64,000 nt of DNA. Source: Dictyophora rubrovolvata (taxonomy: Eukaryota; Basidiomycota; Agaricomycetes; Phallales; Phallaceae). A model generated the notes under the pieces. The model saw only the letters and a list, made by a program, of their open reading frames with translations, ran no database searches and was not told where the DNA came from. Shown in pieces: positions 24,638-35,592 of the stretch (positions are counted from its first letter, which is position 1; every line of letters begins with the position of its first letter). The translations under genes were made by a program, and so were the position numbers. Location: assembly GCA_029959195.1 (NCBI GenBank), contig CP114118.1, positions 2,356,001 through 2,420,000 of the forward strand. Reading direction: 5' to 3'.

Positions 24638-26664
24638 CTACACAGTCTCCTTTAGTTTCGGCCATGTCCACGATTTATCCGCCCAGTGGGGTAATCTCGT
24701 TGCAAAGCTCCCCAGACTTTCCGTCGTATATCTATATGCATGTAGAAAAATATATAAATCTTCAGGATCCGGATCGGGGTATAATGGGAGATAGCATTCT
24801 TTACAATACAGAGTGCCTGTCTCTGTTTGGCCGGTCCAGGCGCTCGGATCGAAGGCAGGATTGATAACGGAGTCAGGATTAGGCTTTAGACCTGTAGCAA
24901 TTAGGTCAATTTTCATTGCTTGATTGACAACGTCTAAGTGTTTGCGAGAATCGTCTTCGTTGGGAGGGGATTTGTATTCTAGAGCATCGATGTTGAGTTT
25001 TTGTCCTCTGAACACCACGTCTCGCCATCGACTCCAATCCTCATTTTCGTCCTTCATTTTGCGTAGTCGAGTTATCACTCCGACTAACTCTGCGGACAAG
25101 GGAACGGGAGACCCCATACCAATGTCGTGTCCCGTCTCCCTCGGTAGGAGTTTTCGCTTGATCTGAGCAATTTGTTCTTTAGAAATGGGATCAGGTGACT
25201 GCGTGGTGTCGACAGTATCAGGTGCCGTCGGTGGTGATCTCTCCTCACTTGGTGTAACATCCATACCACCACGGCCCATTTTTCGACCCTTATAAGTAAC
25301 AAAAGGATAAGAAAGACTTTTCAACTCCTAACAAGAAGGTTTTGATTTACCCATATATTCTCACCGTTATAAACGGGATCGTTGGCTACAGGGTATCCAA
25401 GATATTGTAGATGAACTCGGATTTGGTGAGCTTTTAAAGTATCCAAATGTCAACGAGAAGGAACCCTCAAAAATGAAGAGAACATACATCTTCCTGTAAG
25501 GGGTCGACCTGCGGACGACGATCAGATCATAAAAACTTAATTCAATAATGGCAGGAAATAAATTAATACTCACAATGTAGTACGCTTGTGTCTGTATGAG
25601 GATCATAGAACATTCGCTTAAAAATGGTCTGAGCTGGCTAAAGTCGTATTAAACGATCTGAAAGAAACTATAAAAAGGACCGGCCACAAACTTTTCCCTG
25701 TGGATGGACTACGTTTAAACCCATTTGTCTATCGACGGTCAAAAGAGGCTGATCGCAGAGTACATCTTCTCTGTGCAAGTTACCGCCAACCACTTCAAGA
25801 CGGCAATTTAAAGAGTACGTACACGGGGAATTCACCTCGACATCGTGCAATATATTCCTTTTTAACCTTTCCTTCGACAAATTCTTGGCCTAGCGTCCGA
25901 GCAAGGTCGCTTACGAGGGGAAGTATAAGTAGCCCGGATGTCAGTCGATCCAACCGATTAACCGCTACAAGAACATTTCTCAATGAAGTAAAAACAACTA
26001 CGAAAATCACACCCACTGTGAACTTTTTCAATTCCATATTGCTGTTTTAACATATAAACCAAGGTCTGTTTGTAATAACGCCCTACGCCATGAACGGGCT
26101 AAAAAATGTGTAAATGAGTTTATAAATTTTGAAGCAAAGGATAACATTGTGCCACACTATGCTTCCTGGTTTATTAACAACTAGATACTCTGGTGTACGT
26201 TCAACGATCTCAATGGGTGCCGATGTGACTGGAGGTTCATGTCTATGAACAATGTTTCTTTATTATGGTCGTTAGATCTCAAACGTTTGTTCAGAGCCTT
26301 CGAGACATACTGAATACAGTCCCCATTCCGGATTATAGTTCCAGGTTTAGCGATCTTTCCATTTACAGAAGTTACCCCCGCTTCTAACGCGAAGCGCTAG
26401 ATAAATACCATGAGCAAACAGAATCCACATCATGCCGGACAAGTATGGACCACCAACATAGTATTCAATACTCCGATCTCGAAACTCCGTGGATACCATT
26501 TCAAGTATTTCTCGATTGATCCATCGTCCTTTCGCCATTGTACGCAGTGGTGTCCAATAGGGAGCTACCCGTTTTAGACCAAGAGGCAGTGGTGTCGGCT
26601 CATGCTCCATGGCGGCCACATCGTAATCTTGTAAAAAGTCATTTGGTTCTCCTCCAGATAGCAT
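24638..26664 (-). CDS. RluA-family tRNA pseudouridine synthase (Rib2/Pus8/Pus9-like)
   Basis: It probably converts uridine 32 of tRNAs to pseudouridine, as Pus8 and Pus9 do. Exons deduced in order give [19 protein letters not shown] with [18 protein letters not shown] near the N-terminus, an S4-like stretch [20 protein letters not shown], then [20 protein letters not shown] and [19 protein letters not shown]. The catalytic motif is [14 protein letters not shown] (the aspartate in RLDR), followed by [38 protein letters not shown] and YNGENIW. About nine introns are needed and all junctions keep frame. The C-terminal exon (24,638-25,285) ends [21 protein letters not shown]. No deaminase domain is seen, unlike yeast Rib2. 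I place the start at the ATG at 26,664. A transposon begins 121 bp upstream. Confidence 0.9.
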
Positions 26665-26712
26665 TGGTGTCCTCTTATAAAGAGTTCCGCGCACACGGTT
26701 CGGTTGAAATAT

Positions 26713-28396
26713 ATGACGATGGAATCTCGGTATGCGTTGAGACACTTTGAGTGGACTAGACGAAGGCAAGTCACATCGTCACGGGGGCTACAAGAATTTA
26801 GCGCGCGGCCTACCGCGCTGCCGCGACAGTGTACCGCGCGAGTCCCACCCGCCGCCCGCTGCAAAATGTGCCCTCCTAGTGGCTGCATTGATTATAGGAG
26901 GAACATGTGCTGGCCCCGAAGTGACAGAATCGGGCTGAATATGCTTATCTTGAAATATTGAATCTACAAAAGTATTTGAGTTACTTGAAGTTATCATATA
27001 AAGGAAAACATATACGAGGATAATCAGGATGTATAAAATAGCCGAATGGTTTGCCTGGTATATATAAATATCATAAGCTACCGAGTATTTTACTTAGAAG
27101 ATGATGACCTCTTTGATTATATCCAGGTAACATTCTTGGAGGATATGAATCTGCCTGATATATTCCAGCAACTAGAAAGCAACAAGTCAGTCAGAATATT
27201 GAGTTGGTGTAAACTCAACTAACTCTTTTCTTTGGGTTTTCCAGTAGAAGAGAAACGATTGGCTAGAAATGCAGCCTGCTGATATAGATATGTGAACCAA
27301 TCCTGTATTTACAATTTAATTGTTAGACTTATATAGCTTATATCAGAAAAGTAAACACCCGAACCATTAAAATATTAATAAATATATCAAATTGATAATG
27401 AGCAGTTGTCCAATAGCGAAGCAAGTGCTTTGAACAATGCTTATCTAATGGCGCGGTAAAGATTCCTTACATGGCAACTCGCGCGTTAAGAATTCCTTAT
27501 GTGGCCACTCGCGCGGTGAAGATTCCTTACACAGCAATCGTACCGCGCCTTTAGCGCGATAATTTCCATACAAGGAATTCTTACCGCGACTTCACCGCGA
27601 CATATCATATGCCACAACCTATGCCAAACTCTCATTTTATCTCTCTAAAGTATGTTATATAATATTCAGATCCTTCTACTCATTATATTCAACACTCTAC
27701 TGAGCCTTACAGCTTGAGTTTGTACCCTATAGGAGGTTTTTTTTGCAGGTCGCGGCAATGTCGCGGCAGCGCGGTAGGCTTGCGCGTCAAATTCTCATGG
27801 CCCTCGTCACGGTCACACCTTCTACAGCAGAAGTTCGGACGTACTAGTAAAGTTATGAACTTTATGATTGTACGTGCCTCTTCCTGCCAGATGAATTTAG
27901 AAACTTTCAAGAAACACAAGGACTTCAAGTCCGGATACATCAAGAAAAACTCGAATCTTCATCGCTTTCTTTTCACACTGCCCACGTCAAACACGAAACA
28001 TCACTACCGCAATTATCGTTCTGCTCTCATAGGTACTTTCGATCTTCCGATGGCATTCTTGACATGTCAACAATACTATTATGGCTCCGAAGTAATGTAG
28101 ACTGCATGAAACCAGAAGATCTTCAAGATCAAGTCAGAATCGTATACAAAGTTTGTGTTTCTCAAGAGCCGAGGAACACCAACGGTTCGGATATGCTTTA
28201 TATCACTGATCGACTACTAAGGTTTGTCTCGAGGATGTGACTGCTAGCTGGTGCCTTCAAAGATATGCGTGGTTATCGTTTAGACAGTTACCTGCTTCCT
28301 TTCTCAATAACGTCTCCTCTGCTGAAGGTCGTCCGTGTCTGATTGCGTCCAAGTTCACAAAGTGCCGGAGCCAATATCGCGAGAACCTTATCTAGC
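26713..28396 (+). CDS. Possible host gene interrupted by a MULE derivative
   Basis: I do not recognise this protein. An ATG at 26,713 opens a frame (MTMESRYALRHFEWTRRRQ...) that runs into the transposon at 26,785. If the element and one 9-bp duplication are skipped, the frame continues without a stop as SHLLQQKFGRT. It then passes a plausible 44-bp intron (GTAAAG...CCAG), a 320-bp exon with QETQGLQVRIHQEKLESSSL and MKPEDLQDQVRIVYKVCV, a plausible 62-bp intron (28,222-28,283) and a last exon ending QYRENLI at 28,396. The start lies 48 bp from the divergent pseudouridine synthase ATG. As it stands, the insertion would disrupt the first exon. The model rests only on open frame and splice signals; alternative exons exist. 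Confidence 0.3.
26785..27803. mobile_element. Internally deleted MULE-type transposon, 1,019 bp
   Basis: Its ends match the full element at 51,474-59,484: GGGCTACAAGAATTTAGCGCG on the left, and on the right the reverse complement of GGGCCATGAGAATTTGACGCG. It is flanked by a perfect 9-bp duplication, TCGTCACGG (26,776-26,784 and 27,804-27,812). The first about 100 bp equal the left end of the full element and the rest equals its right about 920 bp, so about 7 kb is missing. The remaining sequence differs from the full element at only a handful of positions. It has no complete gene and would need transposase supplied in trans. Confidence 0.93.
27451..27603 (+). repeat. Subterminal CG-rich direct repeats of the deleted MULE
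   Basis: Three tandem units follow the pattern (T)CGCGCGGT-AAGAxTCCTTAC, separated by GGCAACT-like spacers, followed by CGCGCC and CGCGAC motifs. The same block is at 59,131-59,285 in the full element. Such arrays near MULE ends are candidate transposase-binding sites. Confidence 0.6.
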
Positions 28397-28887
28397 GAGA
28401 TGTGGTGGTAACCAGAACCGTAGTCATAAATATTCTCGTTCGGCCCACGCATTGTTGGGTGCAGGTGCGGATATCACATCCGGTCGGTTGTGTACATTTC
28501 CTGTGAGTACTCGCCAGGGTGGGTCATATTCATGATGACCAACGACTAAACCATGTTCTTTACGCGTAGCCTTCGTGTCTCTCCCGGTGCCAATTGCCTG
28601 GGCCATCATAGAGAGCTACCGAATGACGTCGATCATGCATGCACGAACACGATCTGAAAACTCAGCTCAAACTTGGATCTTATCAGGTTTAGGACGAGGA
28701 CAAATGAAGTCATTCATTGTTGTTGATCCGCAGGACGCGTGGTCAGTCCTTTGCTCAACAACTAGTATTGAGAACTTCTATTGTGGACAAAGATTACAAG
28801 CGTTTCGTTGGGACGATTCTTCTTCCTGCTACCTTTTAAAACCCTTCGACCTTCAACCGCCTGCCACATCTTCCCCCCTCCTTCCCC
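28397..28887. other. Intergenic, upstream of the methyltransferase gene
   Basis: Two open frames on opposite strands (28,335-28,535 + and 28,424-28,609 -) overlap here. Neither resembles a known family. The stretch probably holds the promoter and 5' untranslated region of the gene starting at 28,888, and may hold an alternative last exon of the preceding model. Confidence 0.4.
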
Positions 28888-30909
28888 ATGTTTACTATGA
28901 AAGACTCAAACCGGCAGTCTGCTGCTGTCATCAAGCCCATCAGGGAAAACAAAACCCTGGACTCAAATACAGTATCCAAGTCTTCTGCGCCAATTCAGAA
29001 CGCAGAACCCCTGGAATCGATAATTTTCGACAGGGGGGCCTCAGAGCGTCAGGAGATGTATCTCAAGGACGCTCATGCGTTCCGAATCCAAAAACCATGG
29101 CTCAATTACAAGAAATACACGTTCGAGAAGTGGTTAGATGACATCCTCTTCGATGTACAGCCGGCTTCTTTGGACAAGCAACCGGACGACGTTGTGGAGG
29201 AGCGACTGAGGAAAGCTGAAATGGCGCGGAAGGCTTTCTTTTATAAGAAACCTTTCATCGATAACAACGGTCATTGTATCGGAACTCATCCCGCGGAATT
29301 AGTGCCGTACCCGTTACCATATGATGGCACCACATTTACAAAGTCCGCTAAAGCATTTTTATTTTTTATTATTGGTCGATTTATTATCTAACACACCGTT
29401 TTCTTCTTGCAGCGATAATAATTCACACAAGCTTTTGAAGAGGATTTACTACGGTTGGCCTAGCATCCACCGATTTCAATTCGCTCAAAGACATCCAAAG
29501 AGGGTCCTCGATCTAGGCTGCGGAGACGGTACATGGATTATCGACTCCGCTCAGTGTTGGACAGACACGCAATTCTACGGAATTGACCTTCAAAAACTAT
29601 GGCCCTCGCGAACGGAGCTAGCTGAAGAACACGGCGTTAGTCTGGCGAATAACATCAAATTTATAACGTTCAATTTTTTGCTGGACCAACTTCCGTTTCT
29701 AGACGGAGTTTTCGACATGGTTCGAATGGCGAACCTAAAATGGTGCATTCCAAAATATAAGGTGAGTGGCGAGTTTTTTTTTGGTATGAGGTATATATTT
29801 TGCTTACATCCGATCAATTGCAGTGGGACGAGGTTATGGGTGAAGTTTCCCGGGTTACCGCACGCGCCGGAATGATTGAAATTATAGACGACGATTTTGT
29901 TACATTCACAGATCCAGAAACAAACAACCTGACGAAGAAAGATAAGTTCATATGCCAAGCGCTGGAACATCATTTCGCCAAATTTTTGCTTCGTCGTCAA
30001 CTTCCTCTGGACACTTATGACTTTATGGTTGGGATGTTGAAAAAACATTTTCCTACAGTTCATCAGGACGTTATTCCTATCGGGATTTCTTCTGAAACGA
30101 GACCCATATATTCCAAGAAGAAAAATACCCGCCAAAGGTGGTCAGGTCGGAGTAGTGTTGGTTCACATGAGGGTGGAAAATCTTTGACTCGTATCATGAG
30201 TCGAGTACGGTTGAGCTCTGGTTCCAGTTCCAGCATTAACCTTCTCTCAGAAAATGGTAATGAAGAGGTAGGTAATTTTTGTCGCATATTTCCACAACAG
30301 GAAGATCTGATAATTTCTTTTAGCGGCCATTACCGCCGAGGCCACAGCCCCTTGGACTAGTTCTACCTACTCTCGATCGTTCTCTTCCCTGTACAAATGA
30401 AGAAATCCTTGCGCACGCGACAAAAAGTATGCAAAGCGTACTGTGTGCCATGATTGTTATTCGGAAAGACAAAGTGAGTAAAAGTCCCAGTCTAGTCTCC
30501 AATAACTAAGGTTGACCCGATGTGACAGGAGCGTAAACACCCCAAGGTGGTGGAAATGACTGCGAAATGGAAAGAATCGTTGTGGACTTATGAACGGTAG
30601 GTTTTATTTTTCTTGTGCTTTTCTTACTTACACTCATCTACCGTATTTAGAACGATGTCGGATCGCCTGAATCTCAACATTCCACGGTGTGGATTTTATC
30701 TAGATTCGGATGACGAATCAGAAGAAAAAAAAGATTCCATAATTGATCAAAGAAAGGAGGCGACCCACCGAGTGAGCACAGTAGGTCAACTCAAAAACGG
30801 TGAATCCTCCTGGGATGGCGGCCATGAGTCTATCGCCCAAGAACTAGCGAAGAAATACGACGTCGATAAACTCGTGAGAGTAATACGCGTATACACCATG
30901 TGGAGGTAG
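28888..30909 (+). CDS. SAM-dependent methyltransferase, LaeA-like fungal family
   Basis: A class I methyltransferase. Exon 1 starts MFTMKDSNRQS and carries KPWLNYKKYTFEKWLDDILF. After an intron (about 29,352-29,412), KLLKRIYYGWPSIHRFQFAQ leads to motif I, RVLDLGCGDGTWIIDSA, which binds S-adenosylmethionine, and then the acidic end of strand 2, FYGIDLQKLWP. FDMVRMANLKWCIPKYKWDE and GMIEIIDDDFVTF are motifs typical of the fungal LaeA/UmtA-like group. The C-terminal third is long and polar, with a serine-rich stretch, ERKHPKVVEMTAKWKESLW and an acidic DSDDESEEKKD segment, and ends at 30,909. About five introns are needed. The target molecule is unknown; LaeA-like proteins act in regulation of secondary metabolism. 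Confidence 0.82.
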
Positions 30910-33189
30910 CCAATTTATGGGCCTTTCCACGAACCACACCTTCCCGCTGCATCAATGACCCTAGCCCCTAGATTGAACGTGCGACAGGATAGATTTCATC
31001 TCAGTGAGGAAGGCATGGCATAACCCGGCAACATTCTTTAGACCGTCAGTTGTAACTTTGAGGTGCAATATTGTTCAAGAATTCCAAATCGTACTACCAT
31101 CATTTCCTAATTCGCTCAACCCCGCAAAAAATGTGACCCGACAGAAAATAGAGCACTATTGTTGTTAGGGCAGGACAACAAAGCGAGTCAGAAATGATAT
31201 AGGCGAGTCAAACTTGCAAAAACAAAAACTGCACTTCGGCAAACTCCGTCAGAGTTTCTTGCTTCCTGGCTATAAATCTTTGTAGTTTCGTGTGCATGTG
31301 TTTTCTCCTTTCTCGATCTTGTTAATATTGCAAACCTTGCTTGAATTTTTACTAGTCGTCTGAGTTGACTAACTCTGAAAATTGTGTGAACAGTGACCCC
31401 AATACGCACTTAAATATACTCTCTCAGGTCTCAACTCGAACCTGGCAAACAATAGTTATCTGTGTTTACAATTAAGCTGCGACAGCGAGCCGTGACGCTG
31501 TGGCCAGGCTTATCTTCATTAAGGGTTGTCCTCGATTATACTCGCCTTGTGATCTGGGACTAATTGAAGGATTTTTAAAACTTTCATAACTTCAGTCAAC
31601 GTGGCTTTGGGTTGCAGATCTCAATTAGCCATCTCCCATTTTTGCAGTGACACAAACCACTCTGAGAATATTCCGGCCATTTTTCTTTTGAGAAATGTAC
31701 CACAAAAATCAATTGGATTTATTCGTTTCTGAAGCGGGGACAGGGACAGGGGTTCTCGGAACCAGGTGATTCAGAGGCTTTTTCGTTCTATCCTCAGATG
31801 GAAAACGTCACACGTGGAAATGGCACATTACTTACTTGCTGAAACATAAGGCTGGCACACTACCAGGAGTCCTGTATTTGATGGGAATTATACAGGTCAA
31901 TAGTACTCATACTCAGGTCGCCCCCCATTTTCTTAAGCATATAAAGCCTGATCTCCTCAGTATTTATATTACCCCTTCATCCTACCGCTATCCCTCACTT
32001 GTGCTCAACATGCATTCTACCACTCGCACCAACAATTATTCCGCTAGTCATGACTCATCCTCCCAAACTGAATATTCTTCCAATTGATTCAGTTCGTTCG
32101 GTAGCCTTCGGTTTGTAAGTGTTTGTGACAGATCCAGCTGATTCAGTTTCACCACCTGTTCTCAGTGCGACATCTCTGTCTCCACTTCCCCCACCCAGCA
32201 GCTCTTCGTTCTCCACCTCTCCTGCAAGTCTTACTACTCCCACTCAGCTTACACTTTCTCTTCTTCTTCTTTTCCCTGATTCTAAGTTGACTTCGTTGTC
32301 CACACTACCTAATCTTGTTTCCTTGTCCCCACTGACCTCCCAGCCCGTACACATACTACTTCCCGCGCCAGCAATGCCCGAACCTTCAAAGAAGCGGGTA
32401 TACAAATCCCAAAAATCACATCTACCAATGCAAATGCTCAGGACGGCGAAATTTGCCGAATGAGAGATCTCCAGTTAACGGTAAGCATTGAACGTCCCGT
32501 CCTTGCAAACCCTGTCAACAAGGCCTCACGGGTGGTAAACAAGACCGGGCCCTCGAGCATTCATATTCAGCTTTCACATACGGCAGGCAGTTAAGAATGC
32601 GACGACTGTCGATTACGTTTGATTTGCCCGCTAGTATGTCGAAGCCTTGACTCGATGCTTCTTTTGTGACATGGAAAATGGTCTAGCCATAGGAAGGAAA
32701 ATATCGAGGTTTTCGTCCGTGGGCGGCCGGTCGTTGTACGTAGCAATCGATAAAAAGCCTCCATCACACTGTAACTTAGCTCTTTTATATGCAAATGTAC
32801 ACTGCACCAGAGAATTTATTCTTCCTCATTGGCCGCCTGACATCATCGATAAAATGCTTTCAAAATCATAGCACGTTCAGGAACCCGGTGGACGAAGCTG
32901 GACACGAAATGGAAGCTGCCATCCAAAGCCTCATGTTCAGAAGACGTGTTCTAATATGTGAACAATAGTATCCTCGACGGACCCAGAAAATAAAACTTGG
33001 ATTCAGCCAGGGTCACATGGACGTCATGGTCAACAAGCACGCAAGGCCGCAGCACAGAAGACGTTTCCAGGCAGCTCTTTTCTTGCCAACCTTTGATATA
33101 TATTTACAACCCGGGCTATAATTATATGTAGTTAAAATTCTCACCCCACAGCATGGAAGTTTGGAATTTATTTAACCGGACCGTCGGGT
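30910..33189. other. Long intergenic stretch, one weak Ser/Pro-rich frame
   Basis: A plus-strand frame at 32,119-32,463 encodes a very Ser/Pro/Thr-rich peptide ending PSKKRVYKSQKSHLPM. An upstream ATG at about 32,010 (MHSTTRTNNYSASHD) could be joined by splicing, but no family is recognisable and composition alone could explain it. Nothing else in this 2.3 kb is supported. Confidence 0.35.
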
Positions 33190-34600
33190 TTCGCCCAAAT
33201 ACGATTCAGGATATTCAAGAACAATTGGGTCACGTTTACAGAAGGCTTGAGACGACATGACCACACTCCTTGAGGTGCTGCATCTCTCCACTTAACCTCT
33301 GTGATATCAGCGTCATAAGCATCGAATAGGTGAAAAAATAAATAATGTCCGCTGTAATGGGCCTTCAGTTACGACAAAATACGCCATAAACGCACCCTTG
33401 AATAACCTAATGCCAAGTTCTTCCGCTAGCTTCTCGGCTTCTTTGTCGACAGAAACATCAATACAAAGAATACACGCCAATTCTTTGGCTTTTTCCAGCA
33501 TAGTCGCGGCACGCATATCTCGTTTGTGTACAGGACTAATATTGATACCGGAAACAGGGATTCTGCTGGATTTCAAGAAATCTGGCAAGGTTTCCAAAGA
33601 TCCGAGGGCACTTGCTTGAACACAAACGCCTTGTCCTGGGTTTATCCATGATGTTGAGCCAACTTGTGATATCCGACATGACCTCGTCTCGAAGGTCGTT
33701 TTCGTCATCGTCCGGTCCCACAGCCACCAACCGCGAATCAGTGATAGCCTTTTCCAATCAGGAGTAACTGTCTTGACACCAAGTGCGGCTTTAACCTCTT
33801 TATGGTGAACGTACGTCGACTACAGGATGGTCAGCATCTGAAAAAGCGACAAGCAAAAACAAAGATCCACACACTTTGATACACATTTCTCATAAAGGCT
33901 GAGGTGTTAGCAAAGCACGAACGTTCGTAACAATCGGTCCATTCAAGCCGCAAACAACATTCGATCCCCTTCTTTTAGAATATCATTCGACAGAACAACA
34001 TCAGTTGTAGTACCCAAGCCTTCGATGACTTTGACTTCCAAGACAGACTCCTTGCTCAGCAAATACCAGTGTTGTCTCCCTTAATCGATGTTCGAATTCT
34101 CGCTGGAAGGCTATCTTTTGCTTCTTCAGTAAACCTTGGAATGTGTTATGCGGAATTGCCTCCTAGCCATACATACGGTCAATCTAAAATGATCGGCATG
34201 TAGAGATGAGAAGCTAAGAAAGGGTGCTTTACCTTATTCAATGCAACGATAAAGGGCGTTTTACGATTACGCAACAGCTGTAGTAATTCCAGAGTTTGCC
34301 GCCCCAGTCCTTACTGAATAAATTTGAGATAAAATTCTCGTTTTTAATTCTTCCGAAGCACATACCATAATGACGACAACAAGGATGGCGATGTAACAGA
34401 GTCAGCTACGAATTTGTAAACGACTCGTATCCAGGAATATCAATCACAAGTAGACCGGGAATTTTGTACTGTCCTACAGTCTACTAAAAAAAACCGATGT
34501 CACTTAGAATTCTATTGAGTATAAAGACTACTTACGGTGTTCATTACAGCAATTTTAGTCTTAATCGGTAACAGGAAAGTATCTGGATGGATTGATAATT
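33190..34600 (-). pseudogene. eIF5B gene relic with introns, multiply disrupted
   Basis: Read on the minus strand, blocks of eIF5B appear in correct order. They are YKIPGLLVIDIPGYESFTN (switch II region, about 34,470-34,410), TLELLQLLRNRKTPFIVALN, an intron-like gap, [48 protein letters not shown] (about 33,780), GVCVQASALGSLETLPDFLK, SSRIPVSGINISPVHKRDM, KAKELACILCIDVSVDKEAE and DADITEVKWRDAAPQGVWS. Stops and frame changes separate the blocks. The G1 loop region and the C-terminal domain are absent. Introns are kept, so it is a decayed DNA-level copy. The functional gene must lie outside the window. Confidence 0.88.
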
Positions 34601-35592
34601 AACCGTAGTAGGGTAGGAGTATTAGGTTTAACTGTGAAGTGTAGGCGGTTTCGGCCGAGGAAAGAAGTAGTGTCACATTGTCACGGTCACATCTTCAGGC
34701 GTTAACCCATAGGGAACTTTCAAGTTGAACAGTGCTTCAAGTTTAAGCATCAAGTATTGAAATACGCGGTATTCTGCATATTTGGGTATTATTGTGGAAC
34801 TACCGTAACTGGTTAGTTCTACCGCGGTCCAAGTTCTGATCTTGCCAGTGGGCACCCCGGTCCAGGCTGCGGGCACACCGGCACCACACAAGATTGAAAA
34901 CGCCTCTGAATCGCTTTTGACAGTTATATTATCTTGATATTAATTCAAAGTACGGGTTCATTGAAATCAGTTTCTTTATATATTAATAGACTCATAGTCA
35001 AAATTTGTTTTTACGAGGGACGCGCAAGTGCCGCGTCAGCTGACTCAGTGCGGTAGGCCTGCACAGCGAATTCTCATGGCCCCAGGTACCGGCAGGTAGC
35101 CAGCATGTTCGTTTGGAAAGTTGAAGTACTAGCGTGTTTAGGTTACACTATAACGTGATTATAGTAGTGGTCGTTGACTCCGCATTTTTTTTTTGTAAGC
35201 ACAGCATCATGATTGTGCCCTCATATCAAGTTGATGACATTGTTAAGAGAAGGTCTGATATGCGCTATTCACGTAACCGTTGACAAGGGGACAATTGATA
35301 CATGGGAAAAATTCGATCGCGACCCAATTATTTTTCAATATTCATTTCTACTTGAAGGGTAAATGTTTACGAAACACTCTTTACTGGCTTTGATACGCAT
35401 TAGCATTCCGGAATAAGCTTTCAGCTTCATTAATATTTTTCCAGGATGATCAGCTGGTGTTATTTGCTTTATGAAATTTATTTCAATTACTCTGTGAGGG
35501 TCCGATGGTTTCGGTCGGCGCAAAGAAGTATATATATGGCTGAAAACGCTTTCGTGGCGGTTCAGCGTCGAGACGGTCTAGGAATATTTGCC
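34601..35592. other. Intergenic with an unrecognised reading frame and a transposon end
   Basis: A minus-strand frame at 34,673-34,891 encodes a 72-residue peptide, including KYAEYRVFQYLMLKLEAL and LKVPYGLTPEDVTVTM. It looks like the C-terminus of a real protein, but I cannot name the family, and no upstream exon was found. A transposon end lies at about 34,990-35,082. The rest is probably the promoter of the next gene. Confidence 0.4.
34990..35082. mobile_element. Isolated right end related to the MULE terminal repeat
   Basis: Read inward from 35,082 on the minus strand it begins GGGCCATGAGAATT, identical to the first 14 bases of the right end of the 8-kb element. It then shares GGCCTACCGC and a CG-rich run (GACGCGGCA, GCGCGTCCC). 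No matching left end or 9-bp duplication was found, so it is a fragment of a related but diverged element. Confidence 0.55.

Noticed and set aside
26788-26997. Separate small gene on the minus strand in the deleted MULE
   Set aside because: It is the N-terminal coding segment of the transposase read into the left terminal repeat after the internal deletion.
28222-28247. A 26-bp intron in the possible gene upstream of the methyltransferase
   Set aside because: Too short for fungal splicing; a 62-bp alternative ending at 28,283 keeps the same frame.
31420-31450. Possible tRNA T-arm (reverse GGTTCGAGTTGAGACC)
   Set aside because: The stem does not pair and no anticodon or acceptor arm can be drawn around it.
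32010-32480. Ser/Pro-rich protein gene
   Set aside because: Low-complexity composition, no supported exon junction and no recognisable domain; kept only as a note in the intergenic entry.
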